The notes: generated from the letters alone by a model not told the origin. DNA of 64,000 nt from Pelomonas cellulosilytica (GCF_021353265.1 NZ_JAJTWU010000016.1:1-64000); one strand, 5' to 3'; shown: positions 1-9,519, numbered from the stretch's first letter. Numbers and translations are program-made.

Positions 1-124
1 TGGGGTCTGCTACCCGGCGCACCGACGCCTACCGGGACGGGACTCTCACCCGTTGGACATGCGCAGCATGCAGCAGCTCCTCCTCGCCCCGCGGGGTTCA
101 GCTGAGCCTTTGCTTCGTGACGCG
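1..124 (-). ncRNA. Possible structured RNA or group II intron 5' region, cut by the window edge
   Basis: About 120 bases without a coding frame. Read on the minus strand they contain several short self-complementary stems, including a CCCCGCGGGG stem, a GCAGCATGC-type stem, and an ACGGGTGAGAGTCCCGT hairpin followed by GC-rich pairing. The last element resembles domain I stems of bacterial group II introns. A G/C hairpin (about 128-151) lies just upstream on that strand, and class C introns often insert after such hairpins. No intron-encoded protein is visible because the element would run leftward out of the window. Another structured RNA is possible. The call rests on pattern memory only. 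Confidence 0.33.
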
Positions 125-160
125 CCATCCCCCCAATTTTAGGCGGGGGACAATGTCTGG

Positions 161-736
161 ATGCCTTCGCTGATCCTTGCCTCGACATCCCGCTATCGCC
201 AGGAGTTATTGGCCCGGCTGCGCCTGCCCTTTGAGGCGGTGGCGCCGGACGTCGATGAGACCGCCCTGCCCGGCGAGACACCGGCCGCGCTGGCCGAGCG
301 ACTCGCGCTGGTCAAGGCGCGCGCCGTGGCAGCGCGTTTTCCCGATGCCGTCGTCATCGGCTCGGACCAGGTGGCGGACCTCGGCGGCGAGGCCATCGGC
401 AAGCCGGGAACGCACGACGCCGCACTGGCGCAGCTGCGCCGCATGAGCGGGCGCGAGGTCATCTTCCAGACTGCGGTAGCCGTCGTGGCGCCTGGGCTGG
501 CCGCCATCGAACGCGCCGCCGTGCGCGTGCGCGTGCGCACGCTGACGGACGCGGCCATCGAGGCTTACCTTTGCGTCGACCAGCCCTATGACTGCGCGGG
601 CAGCGCCAAGGTGGAGAGCCTGGGTATCGCGCTGCTGGACGCCGTGGAGTCCGATGACCCGACCGCGCTGATCGGCCTGCCGCTGATCCGCACCTGCGCG
701 CTGCTGCGCCGCGCCGGCCTGGAGCCGCTGGCATGA
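161..736 (+). CDS. yceF: Maf-family 7-methyl-GTP pyrophosphatase, YceF type
   Basis: 191-residue house-cleaning nucleotide pyrophosphatase of the Maf superfamily, expected to hydrolyse modified nucleotides such as 7-methyl-GTP to the monophosphate in the cytosol. The N-terminus LILASTSRYRQELL is the Maf signature phosphate-binding loop. VIGSDQV and GKPGTHDAALAQL follow the family pattern, and the C-terminal GLPLIRTC segment is typical of YceF rather than of dTTP pyrophosphatase YhdE. Length matches the family. The stop overlaps the start of the next gene by 4 nt (ATGA), so the two are probably translated together. Subfamily assignment is by resemblance. Confidence 0.9.
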   Translation: MPSLILASTSRYRQELLARLRLPFEAVAPDVDETALPGETPAALAERLALVKARAVAARFPDAVVIGSDQVADLGGEAIGKPGTHDAALAQLRRMSGREVIFQTAVAVVAPGLAAIERAAVRVRVRTLTDAAIEAYLCVDQPYDCAGSAKVESLGIALLDAVESDDPTALIGLPLIRTCALLRRAGLEPLA

Positions 737-1500
737 GCGCGCGACGCGGCCGCCTCGTGCTGATGCCCAACACGCTGGACTTCGGCGTGGACGACACGCT
801 GGACTTGCGCGAGACGCTTCCACAGCGCGTCATCGAACAGGCCGCCCGCCTGACGCACTGGGCGGCCGAGAACGCGAAAACGACGCGGGCGCTGCTCAAG
901 CGCGTCGACGCCATCGCGCCGCTGGCCCAAGCGCTGCAGACCGTTCAGATCGCCGAACTGCCACGCCCACCAAAAGGCGGCAAGCCAGCAGGCGACGACT
1001 CGGCCGCCTGGCGCGCGCTGCTTCAGCCTGCTCTGGACGGCCATGATCTGGGCCTGATCTCCGAAGCCGGCCTGCCGGCGGTGGCCGACCCCGGGGCGCG
1101 GCTTGTGGCGTTGGCGCATGAGGCTGGCATCGAGGTGCTGCCGCTATCGGGCCCGAGCTCGCTGATGCTGGCACTGTCGGCCAGCGGCCTCAACGGCCAG
1201 AGCTTCGCCTTCGTCGGCTATCTGCCGGTGGACGGCGGCGCGCGCAGTGCGCGCATCCGCGAGCTGGAGGCGCTGTCCGTCAAGACTCAGCAGACACAGC
1301 TGCTGATCGAGACGCCCTACCGCAACGAGGCGCTTCGCCAGGCGCTGCTGGCGACGCTGAAGCCCGCCACGCGCCTGTCGATCAGCGTGGGCCTGACGCT
1401 GCCCGGCGGCTGGACGCAGACCGCCACGGTGGCCGACTGGCGCGCAAACCGCACCACCCTGCCCGACCGCATCCCGGCGGTCTTTGCGCTGCTGGCCTAG
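733..1500 (+). CDS. RsmI-like SAM-dependent methyltransferase (tetrapyrrole methylase fold)
   Basis: 255-residue cytosolic protein of the tetrapyrrole methylase/RsmI superfamily. The segment SEAGLPAVADPGARLVALA is the typical RsmI-like loop, followed by a GPSSLMLALSASG motif and FVGYLP. RsmI itself methylates C1402 of 16S rRNA. This shorter relative, usually placed after maf in Burkholderiales, has no firm substrate that can be read from sequence. It starts inside the 3' end of the maf gene (ATGA overlap). Its stop codon overlaps the stop of the convergent helicase gene by 4 nt, leaving no room for a separate terminator. Confidence 0.82.
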   Translation: MSARRGRLVLMPNTLDFGVDDTLDLRETLPQRVIEQAARLTHWAAENAKTTRALLKRVDAIAPLAQALQTVQIAELPRPPKGGKPAGDDSAAWRALLQPALDGHDLGLISEAGLPAVADPGARLVALAHEAGIEVLPLSGPSSLMLALSASGLNGQSFAFVGYLPVDGGARSARIRELEALSVKTQQTQLLIETPYRNEALRQALLATLKPATRLSISVGLTLPGGWTQTATVADWRANRTTLPDRIPAVFALLA

Positions 1501-2969
1501 CTTTCGGCGGGCGCCGGCTTCTTGGCGCCGAACAGCGCCGCGACCTGCTTCTTGGGCTTGATGTAGCTGGAAAGGCCCTTGACCGGCGCTGCAGCCTTGG
1601 CCTTCTCCCAGGCCGGCGGCTCGTCGCGCGTGCTGGCTTCGTAAGGCTTGTCGAAGAACGGGTCCGCCGACTTGACCGGCGCACGCAACGCAGGCGGCGC
1701 GACGCGGACAGGACGGTCCTCACGCTCCACTCCCTCGTCGCGAGGGCGCCGGTCATAGCGCGGGCGCTCCGGCGCGACCTCGAAGGTGTCGAGTTCAATC
1801 TTGCGCTTGATCAGCTTCTCGATGTCGGCGATGAGCCGCGCGTCCGACTTGGTCACCAGCGTGACGGCCAGACCCGAGGCACCCGCACGGCCCGTACGGC
1901 CGATGCGGTGAACGTAGTCCTCGGCGTTGAAGGGTACGTCGAAGTTGAAGACGGCCGGCAGGTCGGCAATGTCCAGCCCCCGCGCGGCCACGTCGGTCGC
2001 GACGAGCACGTCCATCTCGCCTCGCTTGAAGGCGTCCAGCGACTTCAGGCGCTCGTCTTGCGACTTGTCGCCGTGCAGCGCGGCTGTGCGCAGACCGTCC
2101 CGCTCGAAGGCGCGAGCCAGCCGGGCGACGCCCAACTTGGAATTGCCGAAGACGATGGCTTGGCGGATCGAACGCTCCTTCAGGATCTGCTTGATGATGG
2201 CGCGCTTGTCATCGTCCGTCGCGGCGATGAAGCGTTGCTCCACCGTGGAGGCCGTCTGGTTGGGGCGCGCCGTCTCGACGAGGATCGGATCCTGCAGATA
2301 GCTCTGCGCCAGCCGCTTGATCTCCGGCGAGAACGTCGCCGAGAACAGCAGCGTCTGCCGCTGCTTGGGCAGGAAGCTCAGGATGCGCTGCAGGTCAGGC
2401 AGGAAGCCGATGTCCAGCATGCGGTCGGCCTCGTCGAGCACGACGTACTCGACCTGGTTCAACACGCAGTTCTTGGCCTCGATGTGGTCCAGCAGCCGGC
2501 CAGGCGTCGCGATCAGCACCTCGACACCCGCCTTCAAGGCGGCCGTCTGCGGCTTCATGTCCACGCCGCCGAAGACGACGACAGAGCGCAGCTGCGTGTG
2601 CTTGGCGTACTTCTTGACGTTCTCGGCCACCTGGTCCGCCAGCTCACGCGTCGGTGCCAGCACGAGGGCCCGCACCGGGTGACGGGCAGGAGACACGCTC
2701 GGGTTCTCGTGCTTGAGCATGCGCTGCAGCAACGGGATCGAGAACGCGGCCGTCTTGCCGGTGCCCGTCTGCGCAGCGCCCATGACGTCACGGCCTTGCA
2801 AGACGATCGGGATCGCCTTGGCCTGGATCGGCGTCATTGTGAGGTAGCCCGAGTCGGCCACCGCGCGGATCAGCTTGGGGTCGAGGGGAAGTGTGTCGAA
2901 ACGGGCCGGGGGTGCTGGCTCGGTGCTCGCATCAGCGGGCGGGACTTGCGGGGAAGCGGGTTCGCTCAT
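1497..2969 (-). CDS. rhlE: DEAD-box ATP-dependent RNA helicase, RhlE type
   Basis: 490-residue helicase expected to unwind RNA in ribosome assembly or mRNA turnover. The motifs appear in order: a Q motif with F-x17-TPIQ near residues 24-50, AQTGTGKT (Walker A), PTRELA, TPGR, DEAD (Walker B), SAT, ARGLD and HRIGRTGR. After the RecA-like core comes a basic, proline- and arginine-rich tail of about 110 residues ending in KPAPAES, as in RhlE proteins. The start ATG at 2967-2969 is followed by a low-complexity segment before the Q motif. The gene converges on the methyltransferase gene with overlapping stops. Confidence 0.93.
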   Translation of the reverse strand: MSEPASPQVPPADASTEPAPPARFDTLPLDPKLIRAVADSGYLTMTPIQAKAIPIVLQGRDVMGAAQTGTGKTAAFSIPLLQRMLKHENPSVSPARHPVRALVLAPTRELADQVAENVKKYAKHTQLRSVVVFGGVDMKPQTAALKAGVEVLIATPGRLLDHIEAKNCVLNQVEYVVLDEADRMLDIGFLPDLQRILSFLPKQRQTLLFSATFSPEIKRLAQSYLQDPILVETARPNQTASTVEQRFIAATDDDKRAIIKQILKERSIRQAIVFGNSKLGVARLARAFERDGLRTAALHGDKSQDERLKSLDAFKRGEMDVLVATDVAARGLDIADLPAVFNFDVPFNAEDYVHRIGRTGRAGASGLAVTLVTKSDARLIADIEKLIKRKIELDTFEVAPERPRYDRRPRDEGVEREDRPVRVAPPALRAPVKSADPFFDKPYEASTRDEPPAWEKAKAAAPVKGLSSYIKPKKQVAALFGAKKPAPAES

Positions 2970-3008
2970 AAGCCGAGGATTATCGCCCGCCCGGCGTTGC
3001 AGGTGTCT

Positions 3009-4100
3009 TCAGCGATTGACGACCAGCCACCTGGGCGTCTTGAAGCGCACGATGCGGCGGTAGAAAGCCATGTAGGTGAGCGCAAACAACACCATGCAGG
3101 CGGCGATCAAGGGTGTCGAATCCCAGAACGCCAACGCAGGCACCAAGGACGTGATGCACAGCATCCACAGGTAGGGCGCCGTCATGGAGTTGCGGCGCGT
3201 CATGGCGCGAGCATCCCGGGCGCCGATGGCCCAGCGCATCAGGCGGCGGTAGATGAGGCTGTGAAGGTGGATGCCGTCGGGCAGACCCGTTGGCACCGAG
3301 CGGACGACCTTGCGGCGGTACATCGAGAACACCGTCTCGAAGACCGGGTAGATGCAGACCATCAGCGGGAACAGCGGCGAGACCTCCGGGTTCCGGGAGA
3401 TCAGCAGGATGCCGATCTCAGCCAGATAGAAGCCCAGGAAATAAGCGCCGCCGTCACCCAGGAAGATCAGCCCGGCGGGGAAGTTCCAGACGAAAAAGCC
3501 GAGGGCCGCACCGACACCGGCCAGCGCCCATAGCGTCAGCGGGATGTCGCCGACCTGGTAAGCCACATACGCGAAGACGAGCAGCATGAGGCTGACACAC
3601 ATCGACGACAGGCCATTGAAGCCATCGATGATGTTCACGGAGTTGGCGACACCAGCGACGGTGAGGATCGTTGCGAACCAGGCGCCAACCGCTGTCGACA
3701 CCAGCAAATCAAGACCAGGAATGTCGGTCTTCGTGATGGTGGCGTTTAGCAGCCAGATGCCCAAACCTGCCGAGACACCGGTCGCAAGCAGTCGCTTGGC
3801 GGGGGAGACGCGCTTGGTGAGGTCTTCAACCAGCCCGGCGAGAAACGCGGGTAAGCCGCAAACGATGAGCAGCGCCCCCAGCTTCCAATCAGCATGCCGG
3901 GCTAACGCTGCAACGCCCACACAACAGAGCAGCCCCGTAAACATGCCCACTCCACCTACCCGAGGAACAGGAGCGGCGTGAAATTTCTGGGGACCTGAGA
4001 GATCGGTATCGGCGGAGAGATGCCCGTGGCTGCGCGAGGAGTGAATAACGAGCAGCGTTACCGCTGCAGCCACGAAGAAGGACACCAGGAGATAGAGCAT
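3009..4100 (-). CDS. WecA/WbpL-like polyprenyl-phosphate sugar-1-phosphate transferase (GT4)
   Basis: 363-residue polytopic inner-membrane protein of the MraY/WecA family. It would start a lipid-linked glycan by moving a HexNAc-1-phosphate from UDP-sugar to undecaprenyl phosphate. Visible motifs are GLVEDLTKRVSP (Asp-rich loop), NIIDGFNGLSS, LGDGGAYFLGF and the C-terminal IHLHSLIYRR loop. The chosen ATG at 4098-4100 opens directly into a hydrophobic segment (MLYLLVSFFVAAAVTLL). An in-frame start 47 codons upstream adds only a basic non-membrane stretch and would overlap the divergent exporter gene. It is one of two possible initiating enzymes in this locus. Its sugar specificity cannot be read from sequence. 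Confidence 0.85.
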   Translation of the reverse strand: MLYLLVSFFVAAAVTLLVIHSSRSHGHLSADTDLSGPQKFHAAPVPRVGGVGMFTGLLCCVGVAALARHADWKLGALLIVCGLPAFLAGLVEDLTKRVSPAKRLLATGVSAGLGIWLLNATITKTDIPGLDLLVSTAVGAWFATILTVAGVANSVNIIDGFNGLSSMCVSLMLLVFAYVAYQVGDIPLTLWALAGVGAALGFFVWNFPAGLIFLGDGGAYFLGFYLAEIGILLISRNPEVSPLFPLMVCIYPVFETVFSMYRRKVVRSVPTGLPDGIHLHSLIYRRLMRWAIGARDARAMTRRNSMTAPYLWMLCITSLVPALAFWDSTPLIAACMVLFALTYMAFYRRIVRFKTPRWLVVNR

Positions 4101-4202
4101 TGAACTGGGCAGTTTACCGAGCGCCGCGTGGGCGAATGACAACGCCGCGCCTCTAGAATTCGCGTCCTTCCGCACGTCGCCCGCATCTCGCGGCGCGCCG
4201 CC

Positions 4203-6095
4203 ATGCCGATCAACCGACTGGTATCTCACTTGCGCTGGCATCCCTTTCCTGTCCTTTTCGCGGCGGCATTGCTCGCCAGCACCGCGCCGGCCTTCGCGGC
4301 ATCTGACACGACGACAGACGCCAACAGGCTGGATTCCGCGGCGACCGGCCCGGTGCGGCTGGGGCCAGCGCAGCCGCGCTCGTCGGCGTCAAGCGATGAG
4401 TCAGTCCGCGACTCGGTCATTGACGACGGCGTCCAACGTCCGGTGATTTCCGCCAAGGCGGCGGCGCCGAGTGAGTTCGAGGCCTATGCCAGCGAAATGG
4501 CTGGCGTGCCTATCCAGCGTCTCGGCAGCGACCTGATGCTTCCGACTCGAGGCATTGCGGCGATCGAAGCGAATCGCCAGGTGCCGCCCGACTACATCGT
4601 CGGGTTGGGCGACGAGATTCAGCTGACGATCTGGGGTTCCGTCGACGCGGACCTGAGGCTGACAGTCGACCGCGCCGGTCGCATCGTGATCCCGCGTGTT
4701 GGACCGGTCGTGGTCGCCGGCGTGCGCCATGCAGACCTGAACGAGCTGCTGACGCGCCGCGTTGGGCAGGTCTTCAAGAACTTTCAATTGAGCGCCACGC
4801 TTGGTCGCCTGCGGAGCATCCGTTTCTACGTGACGGGTTTTGTCGAGCGCCCGGGTGCCTACAGCGTTAGCAGTTTGGCGACCGTCATGACTGGCTTGGT
4901 GCAAGCAGGCGGCCCCGCCAAGGCTGGCAGCTTCCGCAACATCGAATTGCGCCGCAACGGTCAGACGGTAGGTCGCTTCGACCTTTATGACCTGCTGGTT
5001 CGCGGTGAAAAGAGGGGCGATATGTCGCTGCAGGCCGACGACGTGCTCTACGTCGGCCCCATAGGACCCCAAGTCGCGTTGATTGGCAGCGTCAACCGCC
5101 CAGCGATCGTGGAACTTAAGGGCAACGAGACGGTGAACGACGCAATTGGCTACGTCGGAGGCCTGTCGACGGTCGCCGACATCCGCCGCGTGGCCGTCGA
5201 GCGTCTGAGCGAGCGCAACGACCGGCGCGTGGTGGAGCTAGCCCTGCCTCAGGACGGCAGCCAGCGCATGAATAATGGCGACATCGTCCGCGCCTTCAAC
5301 AGCGTGGCAGCCGCACTGCCCCAGGCCAAGCAATACAAGCGTATCCGCGTCGAGGGCGAAGTCGGCCGGCCGGGCGACTACGTGCTGCCGCCGACCAGCA
5401 CTCTGGTGGATGCGGTGCAGGCGGCTGGTGGGCTGACGGCGCAGGCTTATCTGTTCGGAACGGACCTGTCGCGCGAGAGCGTGCGCAAGGTGCAGGAGGC
5501 GCAATACGACCGCGCGTTGAGAGATCTGGAAACTGACTTCACCCGCAACGCGTCGACACAGAGGGTCAGCAACGCGGAGGACGCCGCCGCCGTGGTGCAG
5601 AAACAGGCTGGGACAACCCGACTGATCGAGCGCCTGAGGGCCGTCCGACCGACAGGACGCGTGGTATTGGACTTGACCAACTCTTCCCGTGAGGTCCCAA
5701 CGCTCATGGTCGAAGACGGGGACCGGCTCTATATCCCGGCTCGTCCCAATACTGTCGGCGTGTTCGGAAGTGTCTTCAACGGTGGCAGCTACCTGCTCAA
5801 ACCGGGCAATTCGCTCGAAGACATCGTCAAGCTGGCGGGCGGCCCGACCCGCGGCGCCGATACCGCCAGCATGTTCGTGCTCAGAGCCAATGGCAGTGTC
5901 GTCAGCGCCCGGCAGTCCAGCAGCGGTTGGTTGAGCGGAAATTCGTTGTCCACTCTGGCCGCATTGCCTGGAGACACGGTGTTTGTGCCGGAAGAACTGA
6001 ACAAGACCACCTTCATGCAGGAAGCCAAGGACTGGACGCAAATCCTCTATCAGTTCGGCATCGGCGCGGCTGCTTTGAAGACGATTAAGAACTGA
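4203..6095 (+). CDS. Outer-membrane polysaccharide export protein with SLBB repeats (Wza/KpsD-like)
   Basis: 630-residue secreted protein. Residues 1-33 form a signal peptide (hydrophobic FAAALLASTAPAFAA). A Poly_export domain begins near residue 125 (DYIVGLGDEIQLTIWG), followed by several SLBB-type segments (RFYVTGFVERPGAYSV, VALIGSVNRPAIVEL, IRVEGEVGRPGDYVL, VGVFGSVFNGGSYLL). It is much longer than Wza and closer in length to KpsD-type exporters. No lipobox cysteine is seen after the signal. It probably forms the periplasmic/outer-membrane channel for the glycan made here. It lies 10 nt upstream of the chain-length gene and is divergent from the WecA-like gene, so its promoter should lie in 4101-4202. 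Confidence 0.88.
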   Translation: MPINRLVSHLRWHPFPVLFAAALLASTAPAFAASDTTTDANRLDSAATGPVRLGPAQPRSSASSDESVRDSVIDDGVQRPVISAKAAAPSEFEAYASEMAGVPIQRLGSDLMLPTRGIAAIEANRQVPPDYIVGLGDEIQLTIWGSVDADLRLTVDRAGRIVIPRVGPVVVAGVRHADLNELLTRRVGQVFKNFQLSATLGRLRSIRFYVTGFVERPGAYSVSSLATVMTGLVQAGGPAKAGSFRNIELRRNGQTVGRFDLYDLLVRGEKRGDMSLQADDVLYVGPIGPQVALIGSVNRPAIVELKGNETVNDAIGYVGGLSTVADIRRVAVERLSERNDRRVVELALPQDGSQRMNNGDIVRAFNSVAAALPQAKQYKRIRVEGEVGRPGDYVLPPTSTLVDAVQAAGGLTAQAYLFGTDLSRESVRKVQEAQYDRALRDLETDFTRNASTQRVSNAEDAAAVVQKQAGTTRLIERLRAVRPTGRVVLDLTNSSREVPTLMVEDGDRLYIPARPNTVGVFGSVFNGGSYLLKPGNSLEDIVKLAGGPTRGADTASMFVLRANGSVVSARQSSSGWLSGNSLSTLAALPGDTVFVPEELNKTTFMQEAKDWTQILYQFGIGAAALKTIKN

Positions 6096-6104
6096 GTCCC
6101 GGTA

Positions 6105-7232
6105 ATGCAGCAAACCCTGGATCGAAACGTGCCGCATGCGGCGGACATTGAAGAGTCCGACATCAGCCTTGGCGAACTGGTCCCCATTGTCACGGCGAAA
6201 TGGAAGCAGCTCGTTGGCGCCAGTTTGGCCGTCGGCGCGGTAGCATTGGGCGTCAGCTATCTCATTCCTCCGACCTTTACGGCAAGGACGATGTTCTTGC
6301 CGCCGCAACAACCACAGAGCGCGGCAGTCTCTGCGCTTGCGTCGTTGGGAGCGCTGTCCGGTCTGGCCGGCGGTAGCCTCGGAGGTGTCAAGACGACCGC
6401 CGATCAATACGTGTCGCTGATGCAGAGCGTGAACGTGCAGGACCGGCTGGTTGACCGCTTCAAACTGATGTCGGAGTACGAGTCCAAATATCGGTTCGAG
6501 GCGCGCAACAGGCTGACGCAGAATGTGCGCATCACCCTAGGCAAGAAGGATGGCCTGATCACGGTCGAGGCGGACGGTAGCAGCCCACAACTGGCAGCCG
6601 ACCTCGCCAATGCGCATGTCAGTGAACTCCGCCGGCTAACAGGCGAGTTGGCATTGACCGAAGCTCAACAGCGTCGAGCCTTTTTTGAGGCTGAACTCAA
6701 AAAGACGCGCGACCAGCTGGCACATGCCCAGCAGGACCTTCAGCAAAGTGGCTTCAACCCAGGCGCACTCAAGACTGAGCCAAAGGCGGCGGCAGAAGCC
6801 TACGCTCGCATGAAAGCCGAGGCGACCACGGCTGAGGTCAGGCTGCAGACGATGCGCCGCTCGATGGCCGAGTCTTCGGCCGAAGTGCAGCAGCAACAGA
6901 CTCTGCTGGCCGCGCTTCGCACCCAGCTGACGAAGCTGGAGAGCGCCGATCGCCCGGACGCGAGCGATGCTGGCTACATCAGCCGCTACCGTGAATACAA
7001 GTATCAGGAGTCGCTGTTCGAACTGTTCTCTCGGCAATTCGAGGCTGCGCGACTCGATGAGAGCAAAGAGGGAGGACTCATCCAGGTTGTCGACGCCGCA
7101 ACACCGCCCGAATACAAGAGCAAACCCAAACGAGCTTTTATCGCTGTAGGTGCAGCCGTTGCCGCAGGGCTGCTGATGACGGTGGCGGTCGTCTTTCGCC
7201 ATTTCAGGATCAAGTCCAAACCGTCCGCCTAA
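6105..7232 (+). CDS. Wzz/GumC-like polysaccharide chain-length (copolymerase) protein
   Basis: 375-residue inner-membrane polysaccharide copolymerase. It has a cytoplasmic N-terminal tail, TM1 near residues 38-55 (LVGASLAVGAVALGVSYLI), a large periplasmic part with a long helical/coiled-coil region (about residues 190-290, rich in Q, A and E), a PPEYKSKPKRAFI motif before TM2, and TM2 near 348-366. There is no C-terminal tyrosine kinase domain and no separate kinase gene nearby, so chain-length control here lacks the usual Wzc-type kinase in this window. It probably works with the exporter encoded just upstream. Confidence 0.87.
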   Translation: MQQTLDRNVPHAADIEESDISLGELVPIVTAKWKQLVGASLAVGAVALGVSYLIPPTFTARTMFLPPQQPQSAAVSALASLGALSGLAGGSLGGVKTTADQYVSLMQSVNVQDRLVDRFKLMSEYESKYRFEARNRLTQNVRITLGKKDGLITVEADGSSPQLAADLANAHVSELRRLTGELALTEAQQRRAFFEAELKKTRDQLAHAQQDLQQSGFNPGALKTEPKAAAEAYARMKAEATTAEVRLQTMRRSMAESSAEVQQQQTLLAALRTQLTKLESADRPDASDAGYISRYREYKYQESLFELFSRQFEAARLDESKEGGLIQVVDAATPPEYKSKPKRAFIAVGAAVAAGLLMTVAVVFRHFRIKSKPSA

Positions 7233-7295
7233 GGCTTGAGCGCTCGCGGCACTCCCGGCCTCCAAGGCGCGCTGGTATAGTTCTGCGTTCATCAC

Positions 7296-7640
7296 ATGAA
7301 CGCAGACAAACCCCCCGAGGAGACGGATCTTGAGCTGTTGCGTCAGATCGACGCACAGCAGGCGGATAGCCAACGCGACCTGGCCGAACGCCTGGGCATG
7401 AGTGTCGGCAAGATCAACTACTGCTTACGGGCTCTGGTCGATAAGGGCTGGATCAAGGCCAACAACTTCAGGCGAGCAGACAACAAGTGGGCTTATCGGT
7501 ACCTGCTGACGCCCACCGGCGCGCGCGCCAAGCTTCAGTTGACACGCGAGTTCCTCTCTAGAAAGGAACTCGAATTCGAGCACCTGCGAGCCGAAATAAA
7601 CAGGCTGAAGCACGAGGTTGACGTCGAGACCCGGTCATGA
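7296..7640 (+). CDS. MarR-family EPS-associated transcriptional regulator
   Basis: 114-residue small winged-helix protein. The helix-turn-helix lies near residues 20-50 (SQRDLAERLGMSVGKINYCLRALVDKGWI), followed by a wing and a C-terminal helix rich in E and R. It matches the family of MarR-like regulators found inside exopolysaccharide loci, although its effector and operator are unknown. It sits between the copolymerase gene and the deoxysugar genes, so it may control either. A 63-nt upstream gap could hold a promoter. Confidence 0.85.
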   Translation: MNADKPPEETDLELLRQIDAQQADSQRDLAERLGMSVGKINYCLRALVDKGWIKANNFRRADNKWAYRYLLTPTGARAKLQLTREFLSRKELEFEHLRAEINRLKHEVDVETRS

Positions 7641-7694
7641 ATGCCCTTGCTTTTTCCTTCCGACGACTTCGCGCGCACGCCTAGAACCGCGTGA

Positions 7695-8699
7695 ATGCCA
7701 TTGAAGATGCACACGATTACCACTGCCAGCGGACGCAGCTTTGAGGCTCGCTCTGACGAATCTCTGCTTGACGCAGCTTTGCGGCAGGGGATTGTCTTCG
7801 ATTACAGCTGCCGAACTGGCCGCTGTAGTTCATGCAAAGGCCGCGTGCGCGCCGGCGAAACCCGCGCGATTCACGATGAATTCGGTCTAAGCGCCGAGGA
7901 CAAGGCCCATGGCTTCATCCTCACTTGTGTTCGCCAGGCCCAGGGTTCGGTAGAACTGGAGATTGACGATCTAGGCGACGTCGTGCTGCCGGAAGCAAAG
8001 ACGCTACCGTGCCGCATTCAGTCCATCGACCCCCTGGCTCACGACGTTATGCGAGTGACGCTCCGCCTACCGCCGACTTCCGCGCTGGAGTTCTTGCCTG
8101 GCCAGTATGTCGACATCATCGGTGCCGAGGGCCTGCGACGCAGTTACTCGATCGCAAACGCGCCCCGCGCCGACAAGCAGATCGAATTGCACATCCGAGA
8201 GGTCACGGATGGTGCGATGAGCCGCTACTGGTTTCAGCAGGCCAAGATCAACGACCTGTTGCGCTTGCGTGGACCGCTCGGGACCTTCTTCCTGCGCGGG
8301 CAGGCGGGCAAGGATCTGGTGCTGATGGCAACCGGGACCGGCATCGCGCCAGTCAAGGCTATCCTAGAAAGCTTACCTAGCCTGCCAGCAGACATGCAGC
8401 CGCGCAGCGTCTCCGTTTATTGGGGTGGACGCCACCCCCAAGACCTGTATTGGCATCTTGCCGAACGGCCGGGATTGCGATTCGTCCCTGTGCTGTCTCG
8501 TGCTGGGGGCGACTGGGCAGGTGAGCGTGGGCATGTACAGGACGTGATGCTGCGCGAGCACGTCTACCTTGCAGACACCCTCGTCTATGCCTGCGGCTCT
8601 GACGCCATGATCCACGGCGCTCAAGCGCAACTTCACGCCGCCGGCCTGCCCGATAGGCGATTCCATTCCGACGCCTTCGTGTGTTCGGCCGCAACCTGA
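7695..8699 (+). CDS. ddhD: CDP-6-deoxy-delta-3,4-glucoseen reductase
   Basis: 334-residue electron donor for C-3 deoxygenation of CDP-4-keto-6-deoxyglucose, working with DdhC. The N-terminal plant-type ferredoxin domain has C39-x4-C44-x2-C47 and C78, which bind a 2Fe-2S cluster. It is followed by an FAD-binding barrel (RRSYSIANAP) and an NAD(P)H-binding domain (MATGTGIAPVKAIL, ending in a YACGSDAMI motif). The start at 7695 gives MPLKMHT, and the ATG at 7707 is an equally good alternative. It opens the ddhD-A-B-C block. Confidence 0.93.
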   Translation: MPLKMHTITTASGRSFEARSDESLLDAALRQGIVFDYSCRTGRCSSCKGRVRAGETRAIHDEFGLSAEDKAHGFILTCVRQAQGSVELEIDDLGDVVLPEAKTLPCRIQSIDPLAHDVMRVTLRLPPTSALEFLPGQYVDIIGAEGLRRSYSIANAPRADKQIELHIREVTDGAMSRYWFQQAKINDLLRLRGPLGTFFLRGQAGKDLVLMATGTGIAPVKAILESLPSLPADMQPRSVSVYWGGRHPQDLYWHLAERPGLRFVPVLSRAGGDWAGERGHVQDVMLREHVYLADTLVYACGSDAMIHGAQAQLHAAGLPDRRFHSDAFVCSAAT

Positions 8700-8740
8700 T
8701 CGTCGACGTTGTCGACCTACCGCTCCGATAGGACCTTCCC

Positions 8741-9514
8741 ATGAAAGCAGTGATTTTGGCCGGCGGCTTGGGAACCCGGCTTAGCGAGGAAACCTCCACA
8801 CGCCCTAAACCCATGGTCGAGATCGGCGGCAAGCCGATTCTGTGGCACATCATGAAGATGTATTCACATCACGGAGTCCGAGACTTCGTGATCTGCTGCG
8901 GCTATAAGGGTTACGTCATCAAGGAGTATTTCGCGAATTACTTCCTGCACATGTCTGACGTCACCTTCGATATGCGCAACAACCGGATGGAAGTCCATCA
9001 CAAGCGGGCCGAGCAATGGAACGTCACGCTGGTGGACACAGGCGACGAATCGATGACCGGGGGACGCCTGCGCCGAGTCGCCGACTACGTACGCAATGAA
9101 GAGGCGTTTTGCTTCACCTATGGCGACGGGGTGAGTGACGTCGACATCGGCGCAACCATCGAATTTCACAAAAGCCATGGCAAGGCTGCGACACTGACTG
9201 CCACCTTTCCGCCTGGTCGCTTCGGCGCCCTCGACATCCAAGGGCAGCAAATCAAGCAGTTCATGGAAAAGCCCAAGGGCGATGGTGCCATGATCAACGG
9301 CGGCTTCTTCGTGCTCTCGCCGCGTGTCCTTGATTACCTGGAAGGCGACGCGACAGTATGGGAGCAACAGCCCCTGCAGCGCTTGGCCGAAGATGGCCAG
9401 CTGATGGCTTATGAGCACCATGGCTTCTGGCAGCCGATGGACACCTTGCGCGACAAGCATCTGCTCGAGGAACTGTGGGCTTCTGGCAAGGCGCCCTGGA
9501 AGACTTGGAAGTGA
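8741..9514 (+). CDS. ddhA: Glucose-1-phosphate cytidylyltransferase
   Basis: 257-residue sugar nucleotidyltransferase making CDP-glucose from CTP and glucose-1-phosphate, the first step of the CDP-3,6-dideoxyhexose pathway. The N-terminal [17 protein letters not shown] is the nucleotide-binding signature, followed by [16 protein letters not shown], and the CDP-specific features DVTFDM and [11 protein letters not shown] are visible. Length is as expected for RfbF/DdhA. It is followed after 5 nt by the dehydratase gene, so co-transcription is likely. Confidence 0.96.
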   Translation: MKAVILAGGLGTRLSEETSTRPKPMVEIGGKPILWHIMKMYSHHGVRDFVICCGYKGYVIKEYFANYFLHMSDVTFDMRNNRMEVHHKRAEQWNVTLVDTGDESMTGGRLRRVADYVRNEEAFCFTYGDGVSDVDIGATIEFHKSHGKAATLTATFPPGRFGALDIQGQQIKQFMEKPKGDGAMINGGFFVLSPRVLDYLEGDATVWEQQPLQRLAEDGQLMAYEHHGFWQPMDTLRDKHLLEELWASGKAPWKTWK

Positions 9515-9519
9515 CGCGC

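Noticed and set aside
1908-3533. A 541-codon plus-strand frame
   Set aside because: Antisense to the RNA helicase and WecA-like genes, no domain, composition of a high-GC shadow frame.
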